A stretch of DNA of 64,000 nucleotides from NCBI GenBank assembly GCA_922989275.2, contig OV277862.1, positions 23,789,543 through 23,853,542 on the forward strand, in the 5' to 3' direction. Below are positions 43,571 to 55,070 of the stretch, piece after piece. Numbering within the stretch: the stretch's first letter is position 1; each line of letters begins with the position of its first letter. The notes beneath the pieces were generated by a model that was not told the origin of the DNA, did not search any database, and worked only from the letters and a program-made list of their open reading frames with translations. The translations under genes were made by a program, and so were the position numbers. Origin of the DNA: Gari tellinella (taxonomy: Eukaryota > Mollusca > Bivalvia > Cardiida > Psammobiidae).

Positions 43571-46296
43571 CAAGAGGGCCTGAAGGCCCTGATATCGCTC
43601 ACCAATTGTAATGAAGCCTGATAGCTTTACCTTTGAATTTCACTCGTTTTATTCTAAATCCATTCAAGTTTGTCGACCTACTGTAGTATAGTAAGACTAC
43701 ATCAAAGGCAGATAACTAGAGCCTAAACAATACTGAAATGAAGCCTTTTTTGCATTTCAAAGTATATCAAGGGCAGGTAACTATTGCCACAATGATTACA
43801 TTTCAACAATAATTGCACTCCTTCCAGAACATATAGCTACATCCTTTGTATACAAGTATAATCAAAATCCATTGAAAACTGTAGTTTGCAAGAGTGTAAA
43901 CGCTGTAAAATATGGCATTTTCAGCAATTCAAAGGTAGATATCTCTTGATCTATTTGTCCGATTCCAACCATAATCAACCTCATATGAACCTCTATGGCC
44001 ATATACAATATGGGCAAGTTTGAGAGAGCTTGGATAAATATTGTGGCCTCTAGAGCGTAAACACTGTTAAATATATCATTTTCAGCAATTCAAAGGAAGA
44101 TAACTCTTGACCTTTTGATCCGATTACAACCATAATTGAACTCTTACAAAGTCTTATGGTAATACAGTAAACTCCACTTGTAACGATATCGCTAGTAACG
44201 ATATATCGCTTGTAACGATACAGATCCTTCGGTCCCTGCCAGCCTTCTATATAATTCAATGTAGCTAACTCCGTTTGTAACGATATCGCTTGTTAAGATA
44301 ATCTGGATGTAACGATGTTAATTTTCAGTCCCATGCCTCCAGTTTGATCGCATGTAACGATATTTTCACCTGTGTAGAGGTGCGAAGACAAATCCGGGAA
44401 AGTTGTGAAAAATATCGCTAACAAGTTTCAAACAAACAATAGTGCGTGTGCACTGCACCATGTAACCAGTCCAATTATGAGCGTACTTACCATTACATGA
44501 GGGTTTCCAAGTTTTGTTATCTCATCAAATAACTTTGAGATGACAAAATTTCTACATGAATTCTAATATATGTTATATTTGGTGAATAAAAATCACTACA
44601 CGTTCGGTCTTTGGTTTCATTCACTCGCCCACACGATACTTAATTCTTATGTGTAACGGACCTGTAATATGTATGTGTACGGTCGGAAAGACAAAGTGTT
44701 GGATTAAACTCCAAATACCAGATAATTCAACAGGTCTATAAAGGACACAAACTTTGTTTTAAATGGCATCGTCTTTGACGAACTTGTCGGGTTGTCAAGT
44801 CAGTGATTAGAATTGTTTACCCGCATATTTGCAGACATCGGAACTCCGAAGTACTGTAGCAAAGTGTGTGTTTCATTAGCCAATGATTATTGGGAAAGTC
44901 TGTCATTCTTACCAACAAAAAAGAGGTTGAAACTGCCCGAGAAGCTATGATTGGCTTACGAAAAATACTCGGTAGTCTACTCGTCAATTTCTGCCATTCT
45001 AAATGTTACGGAATAAACCGGGCATAGTTTGCCAGGCGTAGTATTGTGTTTATCTGTCCGAAAAACTCTACTCGCATTTTTTTGCGAGTTTCTGGAAAAG
45101 TCACTTAATTCTTGCAGTGATCTTATTCCACTCGCAGTTTGCGAGTATGCGAGCTTAATTTAGAACCCTGTCTGGATTAACCCATGTTCATTTCCGGTTT
45201 ACTTTCGTTATCCAGTATCTATGAACAACTTGAAAGACAGTACGTAAATCATTTGTAAATAGTGAAATAGCTGCACAATAAGTTTATTTGTGCCAATTGA
45301 AACAAAGAAATAACAACCATTAGAGTTTATAACAGGTCAGAATAGTATTTTTTTCGTTAGTCTTAAAATGCGCAGAACTTTATGTAGTAACCATTGTTTC
45401 GGATAGAACAAAATTCGAACACTGTCGTCAAGACCCACCAGATCGCTTGTAACGATATCCGGATGTAACGATACTTATTCCACGGTCCCCTGAATATCGT
45501 TATAAGCGGAGTAAGTTTGAGAAAGGTTAGATAAAATGTGTGACTTATAGAGTGTAAACACTGTTAAATATGGCATTTTCAGAAATTCAAAGGTGGATAA
45601 CTCTCGGCCTATAAGTCTGATTTCAGCCATAATCAAACTCAATTGAACTCTTATAGTCATTTACAATCTGAGCAGGTTTGAGATAGATTGGACTAAAATT
45701 GTGGCCTATACAGTGTAAACACTGTTAAATATGGCATTTTCAGCAATTCAAAGGTAAATAACTCTCGATCCATTTGTCCGATTTCAACCAAAATCGAACT
45801 CATCCGAACTCTTATGGTCATATACAAGTTGGGCAAGTTTAAGAAAGATTGGATAAATACTGTGGCCTCTAGCGTGTAAACACCGTTAAATATGGCATTT
45901 TCAGCAATTCAAAGGTAGATAAATTTTGATCTATTTGTCCGATTTCAACCAAAATCGAACTCATCTGAACTCTTATGGTCATATACAATCTGGGTAAGTT
46001 TTAGAAAGATTGGATAAATACTGTGGCCTCTAGAGTGTAAACACAGTTAAATATGGCATTTTCAGCAGTTCAAAGGTAGATAACTCATGACCTATTTGTC
46101 CGATTTCAACCATAATCAAACTCATCCGAACTCTTATGGCAATATACCATCTGAGTAGGTTTGAGAAAGATTAGATAAATATTGTGGCCTCTAGAGTGTA
46201 AACACTAAAATTGTTGACGCCGCACGACGGAAGAGGGACGCCGGACATTCAAGGATTGCAAAAGCTCACCCTGAGCTAGCTCAGGTGAGCTAAAAA
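43571..46296 (+). repeat. Interspersed repeat, AGAGGGCC...GGTGAGCT family, copy 3 (160-bp modules)
   Basis: It starts CAAGAGGGCCTGAAGGCCCT with ATCGCTCACC and ends GACGCCGGAC.., CTCACCCTGAGCTAGCTCAG and GGTGAGCTAAAAA. The body is a head-to-tail series of about 160-bp modules (CATTTTCAGCAATTCAAAGG / CCGATTTCAACCATAATC / GGCCTCTAGAGTGTAAACAC). A pogo-like element interrupts one module (44165-45511). It ends 14 bp before the first coding exon of CLHC1. Confidence 0.75.
44165..45511. mobile_element. pogo/Tigger-like element, 1.35 kb
   Basis: The left end CAGTAAACTCCACTTGTAAC follows a TA. The right end ATATCGTTATAAGCGGAGT is the inverse, but the last few bases (TTACTG) are missing. GTAACGATATC motifs are clustered at both ends. 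No transposase was seen. Internal TACTCGCAGTTTGCGAG text and unrelated AT-rich DNA fill the middle. It is inserted in a module of copy 3. Confidence 0.6.
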
Positions 46297-46309
46297 GGTT
46301 TCAAAATAC

Positions 46310-46498
46310 CTTGTTGAAAGCTGTCTTGTAGATAATGTATCTCTGTTCATCATCAGTAGGATCAACTTTACCAAGTTCTAACTCGATGTATTCATTGAGG
46401 ATACGCAGAAATTCCCTGTCACTCTCGCTAGTCACTATTGGTGGAATCTTTGTAAAGCCAGTGCTAGGGGTGGAATATCCAGAGCCTGACATTGTTAC
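46310..46498 (-). CDS. CLHC1: CLHC1-like, first coding exon (61 codons)
   Basis: An acceptor (ATTGCAG) ends at 46499. Six bases of 5' UTR follow, then ATG at 46492-46490, so the start is MSGSGYSTPSTGF. An ATG further upstream lies in the intron and was not used. The segment DREFLRILNEYIELELGK followed by YIIYKTAFNK matches the first conserved block of CLHC1 proteins as remembered (SDKEFL ... YYIIYRNVFDKV in the human protein). The exon ends in phase 0 at the AAG/GTATTT donor. Because the acceptor precedes the ATG, at least one non-coding 5' exon must lie further to the right. Confidence 0.82.
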
Positions 46499-46859
46499 CT
46501 GCAATACAAATTTGTCTCATTCAAACCATATATAAACAGCGCTCTAGGTAGGAGGGAATGAACTGAACAAATCCTAACATTTTCTCACTAATTCAAAGCC
46601 TCAGATAAGGGGAGTATTTCAAAAACTAAAACTTTATTTCTGCATTAAATCATATGTAGTTACTACCCATTAGAATCGTCATCAAAACAGAAGATTATAA
46701 TGAGTAGTAACAACATAGGATTTGTTCAGATTACTCCAACTTCTTATCTGCAGCCCTACTCTTTTCAGCTCAAACGGTGTAACTACTCATTAGAAGCGCC
46801 TTGCTAACAAGAGCACCGCAAGCCGGGCACATTCTGTATACGCCCGTTAAATCGATCTT

Positions 46860-47570
46860 AGAATGTAGTCATACTAAAACCATATCAAGGTAAAGTGAAC
46901 AAAAGGGGAAGAACCCTGAAAGTTAGGGGTCATATGCTGACCAAGTTTCAAAAGGATTGGAATAAATTTGTTTGAGAAAGAGAGCGGACAAACAAAAAAA
47001 TGCCTGTTTTTGACGATAAAAGGGGCATAACTCTTGAATGTCAGGGGCAATCTTGCTGGTAACCAAACATGACCGAGACATTATGGTCATACACATGCTG
47101 CCAAAGTTTCAAAAGGATTGGAATAAAATTGTTTGAGTTAGAGAGCGGACAAACTAAAAAATGCCTGTTTTTGACAAAATAAGGGGCATTATACTTGAAT
47201 GTCTAGGGCAATCTTGCTGGTTATGGCATAACTCTTGACTCTGTCTGTGGCAATCTTGCTGGTTATGGAACATAACCGAGACATGGTAATACACATGCTG
47301 ACCAAGTTTCAAAAGGATTGCAATAAATTTGTTTGAGTAAGAGAGCGGACAAACTAAAAAATGCCCGTTTTAGATGAAAAAAGGGGCATAACTGAGACAT
47401 GGTAATACACATGCTGACCAAGTTTCAAAAGGATTTGAATAAATTTGTTTGAGTTAGAGAGCGGACAAACTAAAATATGCCCGTTTTTTAGGAAAAACTC
47501 TTCAATGTCTTGACCCTGACATTATGGTCATACACATGCTGACCAAGTTTCAAAAGGATAATTGCTATGG
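46860..47570 (+). repeat. Tandem-like dispersed repeat (GACCAAGTTTCAAAAGGAT)
   Basis: ATGCTGACCAAGTTTCAAAAG recurs at about 46934, 47094 (variant), 47292, 47412 and 47535, mostly with AGAGAGCGGACAAACTAAAA and ATGCCTGTTTTTGACG and GGGGCATAACTC. Spacing varies (about 120-200), so units were deleted or slipped. No coding potential. Confidence 0.7.
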
Positions 47571-48043
47571 AGACATGTTTACAATGTTCCAAGTCAAAGA
47601 AAATTTTGAATTTGTAGTCGAAGCTGTTACTGAAAAAATAACACTCACTGAAAACACAGGATCGATGAGTGTTTCAGGTGATTGTTTAGATTTATAATAG
47701 ATATTGAACATTAACACACGTTAATGCGAAGGAATCAATTGATCAGCCGTGCCAGTTTTAAATAGATTTCATTTGACATTGGGAGAAAATAAAACAATAG
47801 AATTTGCAAATTAAATATTTTCAATTTCACTTACACAAAATGCAGTTTACATAAAATGGATTAACTATTAGATATCTACATAAGTATACAATATTTGTGC
47901 AGCAAACTGGTAGTGAAGGTAATTAAGAGTCAGTAAATGTTTAGTCACTCTGGTGCATGGCCAAAATTGATTCTTGCCATCAAACACATAACTGTCTATC
48001 TTGATAATGTATATCCACTTTTCTAGAACCATTAAATATGAAA
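47571..48043. other. AT-rich sequence, no gene seen
   Basis: No frame, repeat boundary or RNA feature could be supported in this stretch. Confidence 0.4.
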
Positions 48044-49390
48044 CAAGAGGGCCTGATGGCCCTGATATCGCTCACCATTTGTAATGAATCCTGATAGCAA
48101 TACCTTTGAATTTCACCCGTTTTATTCTAAATCCATTCAAGTTTGTCGACCTACTCTAGTATAGTAGAGTACATCAAAGGCAGATAACTAGAGCCTAAAC
48201 AATACTGAGTCAAGCCTTTTTCTAGCATTTCAAAGTATATCAAGGGCAGGTATCTATTGCCACAATAATTAGATTTCATCAATAAATGCGCTCCTTTGAG
48301 AACGTATAGCTATATACTTTGTGTACAAATGTGATGAAAATCCATTGAAAACTGTAGTCGCCTGAGTGTAAACACTGTAAAATATGGCATTTTCAGCAAT
48401 TCAAAGGTAGATAACGCTTGATCTATTTGTCCAATTTCAACCATAGTTACCCTTTATTGAACTCTTAAGGTCATATACAATCTGAGCAAGTTTGAGAGAG
48501 TTTGGATAAATATTGTGGCCTCTAGAGCAAAAACATTGTTAAATATGTCATTTTCAGCAATTCAAAGGTAGATAACTCTTGACCTATTAATCAGATTACA
48601 ACCATAATTGAACTCATTCGAAGTCTTATGGAAATATACAATCTGAGTAAGTTTGAAAAAAATTGGATAAAATTTGTGGCCTCTAGAGTGTAAAAACCCT
48701 TAAATATGGAATTTTCAGCAATTTAAAGGTATATAACTATGGACCTATTCGTCTCATTTCAACAATAATATATCTCATCTGAACTCTTATAGTCATATAC
48801 AATCTCAGCAAGTTTGAGATAGATTGGATGAAAATTGTGAACACTAGAATGTAAACACAGTTAAGTATGGCATTTTCAGCAGTTCAAAGGTAGATAACTC
48901 TTGATCTATTTGTCCGATTTCAACCAAAATCGAACTCATCCAAACTCTTATGGTAATATACAATCTGGGCAAGTTTTAGAAAGATTGGGTAAATAGTGTG
49001 GCCTCTAAGAGTGTAAACACCCTTAAATATGGCATTTTCAGCAGTTCAAAGGTAGATAACTCTTAATCTATTTGTCCGATTTCAACCAAAATCGAACTCA
49101 TTCGAACTCTTATGATAATATACAATCTGGGCAAGTTTTAGAAAGATTGGGTAAATATTGTGGCCTCTAGAGTGTAAACACTGTTCATTTTCAGCAATAG
49201 AAAGGTTAATAACTCATGACCCAATTGTCCGATTTCAGCCATAATCGAACTCATCCGAACTCTTATGGCAATATACCATCTGAGAAAGTTTTATAAGTGT
49301 AAACACTAAAATTGTTGACGCCGGACGCCAGACGACGGACATTCAAGGATTGCAAAAGCTCACCCTGAGCTAGCTCAGGTGAGCTAAAAA
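48044..49390 (+). repeat. Interspersed repeat, same family, copy 4 (160-bp modules)
   Basis: Same ends and same module text as copy 3 (CAAGAGGGCCTGATGGCCCT to GAGCTAGCTCAGGTGAGCT), without the pogo insertion. About seven modules are visible. The sequence agrees with copy 3 module by module in the first 300 bases. Confidence 0.75.
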
Positions 49391-49599
49391 TCAAATGGTA
49401 TCTCATTAAACTCAATTTTATGTACCCAATTTTCTCTATATCTCCATTCAAAACAAACTAGCTCCACTTTAAGGTGGTTCGACAGTGGGCGGCCTGCATC
49501 TGGAGTTCCTGAAATGCTGATGACTTTCACCTGATCTTTGCGGCACGTGCTTATAGTAGTAAATTTAGATAAAGAAAAGTTTGATCTGCTTCAGTGTCT

Positions 49600-49690
49600 T
49601 CTCTGTTAGCGCAGCTGGTACGGTGATTGACTTGCAATCCAAAGGTTCTAGGTTCGATTCCCACTCGCTTCAAAACTTTTTTTTTAACAA
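49600..49690 (+). ncRNA. tRNA-like sequence with Pol III A and B boxes
   Basis: TTAGCGCAGCTGG (A box, 49606-49618) and GGTTCGATTCC (B box, 49651-49661) fit the consensus exactly, and an anticodon-loop-like CTTGCAA lies between them. A T-run follows at 49678-49687. The acceptor and T stems do not pair well, so it is a tRNA pseudogene or SINE head rather than a working tRNA. Flanking bases give no clear SINE body. Confidence 0.45.
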
Positions 49691-49990
49691 ATTGTCCTAT
49701 TTTAGTGACTAGTCAATTCATAACGCAGTGATCAAAGGACAGGCTATGTTTAGTCTAGTAATAATGAATAATATCAGATGCAAGTACACGTATAGTCAAG
49801 TGACAGCTAAATTTGTGAGGATTTATAGCCTATATTACAGACGGCAGCTTGACACAGGACAAAAGTAATGCTAAAAGATAGATCCTAAAGGAGCTTTTAT
49901 GCATTACTTTTGTTATGCATTAAGAAGTCACTTGCCTTTAAAGGCACAATCCTACTGAGATTAGTGTTTAAAACGCGCAATTTCTTATAT

Positions 49991-50532
49991 AGGCCTAAAA
50001 AAAAAATATGTGTGTTTCTGGTTTCACCCTCTCAAAATTTTAGGGTAGGTCGGTAGGAAAAAGTTTTTATTTTTTAAAAAGTTTTTATATAGGGCATATA
50101 TGCAGATTTTTTATTACAATCAAAGGATGGGTTCATATGACAAATAATGACCTGCTCTTGTTGTATTCAACATTGAAAGTGTCTGAAATGATTAATCTTG
50201 ATTTGCAAGTTTAAATTGTAAAGGTATTTCATAATATAATTGTGTGAAATAGTTCTTCTTTCAATCTGAAAACCATTGCATCAAATAAATATTATATTTA
50301 AAAAAAAATGTGGTTTGCTTTTAAAACAAGGCTTTTTTCCTTCTGTAACGGGCGCCGAATAACGGCCCCTTCCCCTCCTATATCTTTTTCCCCTCACCAA
50401 AAAAAATTTTCCCTAAAAAAAAAAAAATATTTTTTTTTTTTAATTTTTCTTTAAAAACTTTAGGGTCGGGGGTAAAAAATAGGGTGGGTCGGTCGGGAAA
50501 ACCGGAAACACACATCTTTTTTTTTTAGGCCT
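49991..50532. mobile_element. 540-bp TIR element, AGGCCTAAAAAA ends
   Basis: Inverted ends AGGCCTAAAAAAAAAATATG and (complement) AGGCCTAAAAAAAAAAGATG continue through GTGTTTCCGGTTT-type bases and ACCGACC. Flanks TATAT and TATGT could be a 5-bp duplication with one change. A similar fragment (GGGTAGGTAGGTAGG next to a T-run) lies near 57285-57330. No ORF. Confidence 0.6.
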
Positions 50533-50689
50533 TATGTACATTTTCTCTGTACATGTATTAAAACTACATATGTAAGTGAAATCGTGTGTAAGAAGCCTGA
50601 CATATGCTCCCGCTTCGTAGAGAATCCTATCTAAATGTGTCGAATTCTTATTGTGATGGTTTACATTTTAAGCGGGTTTGTTTACAAAT

Positions 50690-51125
50690 AAAACTAACGG
50701 TGGTTCCGATAAAGGTCACATGATTGATACAGAGTGCGGCGATAATTCATATACACTGTGCGCAAAGCCGAGTGAAGCCGGAGCATTTCCGTAATAATTC
50801 GTCTTCGATCGAATGTCAACAAAACAGATTTAAAAGTCGACTTGTTTCCACCAATTTCACGGGTTTTGTGCAATGTTGCCTCCATAATCATTGGGGATTA
50901 CTTCTTTTTATAGGTTAAGATTACGAATGTGCCTACATTTTCAGGTTTTAAAAGTGCGCGATTTTGGCATTTGAAAGTAATGTTGGGACTTTAAAGATCT
51001 ACAGGCTACCGTATTCAATGGTCCCTTATTCACGCTGGTAAGACGTAACGTCGCCGGCTGCTGTTCTACGTACCGGCTGCTGTTAATACAAGGCTAAAAC
51101 TGTGGGACAAAAATGGCTGCGCCCT
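50690..51125 (-). promoter_or_regulatory. Candidate promoter region for the host gene
   Basis: This stretch is richer in CpG than its surroundings. It contains AAAATGGCTGCGCCC (51109-51123, YY1-like), a duplicated CCGGCTGCTGTT (about 51054 and 51072), and on the minus strand CCTATAAAAAG (50917-50907). A 65-codon frame at 50891-50694 on the minus strand has no recognised content. It lies 4.2 kb upstream of the first coding exon, where a non-coding exon is expected. The assignment is an inference. Confidence 0.25.
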
Positions 51126-51189
51126 TAGTAATCAACGAGTTAAAGGCAAAAACATATTGTTTTTGAGAGTTTTTCTTTAAAATATCAAA

Positions 51190-52632
51190 CAAGGGCCACT
51201 ATGGCCCTAAATCGCTCACCTGGTAACCATGTACCATGTACACCCTGTGAACTAGTTTTTGACCGGGCATGACCCTCATTCTAACTTGACCTCGATTTCA
51301 ATGAGACAAACATTTTGTTCAAGTTTCATAAAGATTCAATGAAGTTTGTAGTCTCTAGAGTGTTAACGAGGTTTTTGGATGATTTGACCTAGTGACCTAG
51401 TTTTTGACAAGACATAAGCCACATTTAAACTTGACCTATATTTCATTGAGGCAAACCTTTTCATCAAGTTTTATGAAGATCAAATGAAATTTGTAGTCTC
51501 TAGAGTGTTAATAAGGTTTTTCGATGATTTGACCTAGTGACCTAGTTTTTGACCGGACATGACCCACATTTTTACTCGACCTAGATTTCATTAAGGCAAA
51601 CATTTTGATGAAGTTTCATGAAGATCCAATGAAATTTGTAGTCTCTAGAGTGTTAACAAGGTTTTTCGATAATTTGACCTAGTGACCTAGTTTTTGACCG
51701 GACATGAACCACATTCGAACTTGGCCTAGATTTCATTGAGGCAATCATATTAATGAAGTTTTATGAAGATCCAATGAAATTTGTAGCCTCTAGAGTGTTA
51801 ACAAGGTTTTTCGATAATTTGACCTAGTGACCTAGTTTTTGACCAGACATGACCCACATTCGAACTTGGCCTAGATTTCATAGAGGTTATCATATTAATG
51901 AAGTTTTATGAAGATCCAATGAAATTTGTAGCCTCTAGAGTGTTAACAAGGTTTTTCGATAATTTGACCTAGTGACCTAGTTTTTGACCGGACATGACCC
52001 ACATTCGAACTTGGCCTAGATTTCATTAAGGCAAACATTTGGATGAAGTTTCATGAAGATCCAATGAAATTTGTAGTCTCTAGAGTGTTAACAAGGTTTT
52101 TCGATAATTTGACCTAGTGACCTAGTTTTTGACCGGACATGACCCACATTCGAACTTGGCCTAGATTTTATTGAGGCAATCATATTGATGAAGTTTCATG
52201 AAGATCCAATGAAATTTGTAGTCTCTAGAGTGTTAACAAGGTTTTTCGAAGATTTGACCTAGTGACCTAGTTTTTGACCGGACATAACCCACATTCAAAC
52301 TTGACCTAGATTTCATTGAGGCAATCATATTGATGAAGTTTCATGAAGATCCAATGAAATTTGTAGCCTCTAGAATGTTAACAAGGTTTTTCGATAATTT
52401 GACCTAGTGACCTAGTTTTTGACCGGACATGACCTACATTCAAACTTGACCTAGATTTCATTGAGGCAAACATTGTGACCAAGTTTCATCAAGATCCAAT
52501 GAGATTTGAACCTGCTAGAGTGTTAACGAACAATTGTGAACGGACGGACAGACAGACAGACAGACGACGGACGACGGACATCCAGCGATCCTAAAAGCTC
52601 ACCTTGGCACTACGTGCCAGGTGAGCTAAAAA
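51190..52632 (+). repeat. Interspersed repeat with eight exact 145-bp modules
   Basis: It starts CAAGGGCCACTATGGCCCTA with ATCGCTCACC and ends GCTCACCTTGGCACTACGTG and GGTGAGCTAAAAA. GACCTAGTGACCTAGTTTTTGA occurs at 51386, 51531, 51676, 51821, 51966, 52111, 52256 and 52401, always 145 bases apart despite many substitutions. The family resembles copies 3-5 in its ends but the module is different. Confidence 0.85.
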
Positions 52633-53483
52633 GGAGGAGTTGCACGGAATATCCCGGTTATATGTGCATACTCCGACGTTGTGTTCTCATTGGATACTCG
52701 CTTAGTTAAGACGTTTAACCTCGATAAAGTTGCGACATATATCGGATTTCTTGAACATTTATGTATGAAGATCTACTAAAATGCTTCGTAAAGCTGGTGT
52801 GTTAGACATTCTGCAATGTTATCCAAACCAAAACACTCCCTAATGGACTGTATTGATAAATAAAAATATCCCCTTTAGTGAATATAAAAAAAACTTTACA
52901 GGTTCAAATACAACGTTCCTCGATGCCGAACACGATACAACGTTCAGGCTGCAGAGTAACAAATGCACCCAGCTACTATACGTATACGTAACTGTTTCTC
53001 TTAAGTAACAAGACATACTTTCAGTAGTTTGTATCTATTTACCTACTTAGCGTATACTTTTAGACTACTTTGATTCTGCGTCCAGTGCAAATGATAGCAA
53101 ATATGGATCGGGCTGGATTATTCTACGAATGTGTTCACTTTGTCAAAATTTCGGTGTTTGCACCTTAAACATAAAGTAGTAGGGTAGATTTGCGGACAGG
53201 CACCATTAACCTTGCATGAATGGAACATTTTTTTATTCCACAACGCAAATCATTTAACATAGTCAACAGAGAATCTAACAAAATGCATTTGGAAAATGCG
53301 TACATATCGTAAAAATCACTGTCAGAAGTGCTACTGGTAGATTCGGACGACTTGATTTATGGTATCATTTGGAGGCTTTTGACTAAAAGATTGAAACCAC
53401 AGTTCACTTTTAAGATACTACAAGATGTGAATTATTTACAGCGAAGGTCAGAGACTTTAATCCTCGACCTTGGGTTACTTCTT
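52633..53483. other. AT-rich sequence, no gene seen
   Basis: Short frames only. No repeat boundaries were identified. Confidence 0.4.
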
Positions 53484-53558
53484 TAACCCATTAACCCATA
53501 AATACTCCTTTTTAGGCTTTTAATTTATTTCTCCAATGAGGAAATAGTTCCAATTTAC

Positions 53559-54303
53559 ATTGTCCTCACGTCACGCCCCCTTTCACACGCATGTGGTTGT
53601 TGTTGTTGTCCCTGTTTCTGCTTCCAGCTTGGTTGACGTCGACGTTGGTCCTTTACGTCATCAACGGTTGAGTGTCCACTGGCCTGCGCCCCGTCGCTTG
53701 TCCCCGACATAGTCCTCAGTTGTTCACTAGAGTATTCGAATGACTGTGTGTTTTCAATGGCAGTGTCTAATGTCAGCTTTTCACCAATGTTAATTAACTT
53801 CTCACATAACCGAGCTGACGACGCTCCAAATACGATCCTATCACGGATCATGTCGTCTTGGTCTTTAAATTGACAGTCTTGTGCTGCAATTTTCAATTTT
53901 GTCACAAATGACTCAATGGCGTCTGTCCTGTCCCCTGCGTGATATTATTGAATTTAAACCTTGCGAAAATTGGGTTCAGCTTTGGTTGGACGTATTGTTT
54001 AAACTTAGTGTAATACGTCTCCAACAACTTTGCGTCCTCTTCGCCAATTGTCCATGTGTGTTGGACCTCTCTGCCTTTGTCCCCTATCCAGAGGAGCAGG
54101 TAAGACACTTTCTCTGCCTCTGATTTGCTCTTTAGAGGACCAGAGAACACTAGTTTGGCATGTCTTATAAATTTGTCCCATGCTTCTGGTAAATTTGAAC
54201 TTTCCCAGTCCATAGATGGAATTGACACACCACACATTTCCATTGTGATTAATTCACTGTCCAAGTATTTAATATTCAAATGTAAAATAAGGGTAGTGAG
54301 CAT
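53559..54303 (-). pseudogene. Ty3/gypsy-like gag fragment
   Basis: Frame 1 (54303-53902) reads MDWESSNLPEAWDKFIRHAK and YLLLWIGDKGREVQHTW, continuing to ETYYTKFKQYVQPKLNPIFA. Frame 2 (53905-53555) continues with FKDQDDMIRDRIVFGASSAR and LCEKLINIGEKLTLDTAIE. This order (capsid-like helices, then the D-x-x-I-R-D-R-I-V block and LTLDxAI) is typical of Ty3/gypsy gag. One frameshift lies near 53903. The nucleocapsid and pol are missing: the copy is cut at about 53557. A start at 54303 is used; a later Met (MEMCGVSIP) is possible. Confidence 0.75.
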
Positions 54304-54321
54304 TCCAATTGTTAATAAATA

Positions 54322-54337
54322 GTTTCTTCTGACACCA
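54322..54337 (-). other. Primer-binding site (TGGTGTCAGAAG)
   Basis: Directly after the LTR end the minus strand reads TGGTGTCAGAAGAAAC, complementary to a tRNA 3' end with CCA, as in many Ty3/gypsy elements. It fixes the orientation of the gag fragment and the LTR boundary. Confidence 0.7.
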
Positions 54338-54564
54338 TGTAGTATTTTCGTTGTCTTAATAACACTAATGTATTACTATTTGACGATAAAGGATCTCAAA
54401 TGAGAAAGACACAAATGTGATGTTGATCAATCTATTTCTACAAGCTAAGTATGTATATGAATGGTACAGCAGACCGAACTCTCACCTATATAAACTGAGC
54501 CTGCGCACTGGCTAGCTAGGCTATAGTCTATTTCATTAAATAGGAACTATATGATAATACAACA
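54338..54564 (-). repeat. 5' LTR of the gypsy-like element (227 bp)
   Basis: On the minus strand it runs from TGTTGTATTATCATATAG to AATACTACA, with TG...CA ends. A TATA-like GTTTATATAGG lies at about 54492-54482. The matching 3' LTR is absent. Confidence 0.65.
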
Positions 54565-55070
54565 GGATCTACAGTATGTGCGTGCGAAGTGTTATGCTCC
54601 ACGCCAGTGAAACCTGGCCTCTGACCAAGCCAAACTTCCAGCGCCTGCAGCGTAATGACAGGGCCATGATCAGACAGATTTGCAATGTCAAGCCAGAAGA
54701 TGTGACCACTGTCCATTCCAGGAAGCTGCTAACGCAACTTTGCTTAGAGGAATTGGAGCTCATCTTGAGGGAAAGACGGCTTCGATGGTATGGGCACGTT
54801 GAACGCTCCACTGGAGCTATTAAGTGTGCCAGAGATATGAAAGTTGCAGGGAAGCGTGGGCCTGGGAGGCCCAAGATGTCATGGAGGGAGCTGACTGTAA
54901 GAGACCGCCAAGAATGGGGACTCGCAGCAGTTGACCCACATGATAGAAAAGGTTGGAGATCCTGTGTAAGAACCGCCATGCGTGCAGCTAGGCAGTTACC
55001 TGGAAGGGAGCCCACTGTTGTGGACAATGCTCCCACCCCTGCACGTTAATCAAAAATCCGATGATGATGA
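54565..55070 (+). pseudogene. LINE reverse transcriptase C-terminal fragment, open frame
   Basis: The frame 54576-55049 is open for 157 codons: HASETWPLTKPNFQRLQRND, RAMIRQICNV, ERRLRWYGHVERSTGAIK, GKRGPGRPKMSWRELTVRD and DRKGWRSCVRTAMRAARQL, then stop and a GATGATGATGAAGA tail. This is the C-terminal segment of a LINE ORF2, 5'-truncated exactly at the LTR edge. The frame is intact, unlike the copies at 16885 and 42780. Confidence 0.8.

Larger units (their letters stand above)
3437..46498 (-). other. CLHC1: CLHC1-like gene, 5' part (gene span)
   Basis: Six coding exons on the minus strand (46310-46498, 38855-39042, 24368-24513, 22613-22830, 9108-9228, 3437-3697) each have AG acceptors and GT donors, and their phases (0, 2, 1, 0, 1, 1) join into one open frame of 372 codons with one base left over. 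The product resembles vertebrate CLHC1: an N-terminal helical region of the TSNAXIP1_N type, then the start of the clathrin-heavy-chain linker domain. Human CLHC1 is about 590 residues from memory, so roughly a third of the protein lies beyond the left edge. The molecular role of CLHC1 is poorly known. Introns are about 7.1, 14.2, 1.5, 13.4 and 5.4 kb and are filled with transposons. The 5' UTR continues upstream of an acceptor at 46499, so the promoter is not fixed. Confidence 0.85.

Noticed and set aside
44165..45511. Treating GTAACGATATC clusters as replication or regulatory sites
   Set aside because: They are subterminal repeats of a pogo-like element.
49600..49672. Functional tRNA gene
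   Set aside because: A and B boxes are good, but the acceptor and T stems do not pair, so it is listed as tRNA-like only.
51386..52545. Regularly spaced repeats resembling a CRISPR array
   Set aside because: The whole 145-bp unit repeats, there are no unique spacers, and the genome is eukaryotic.
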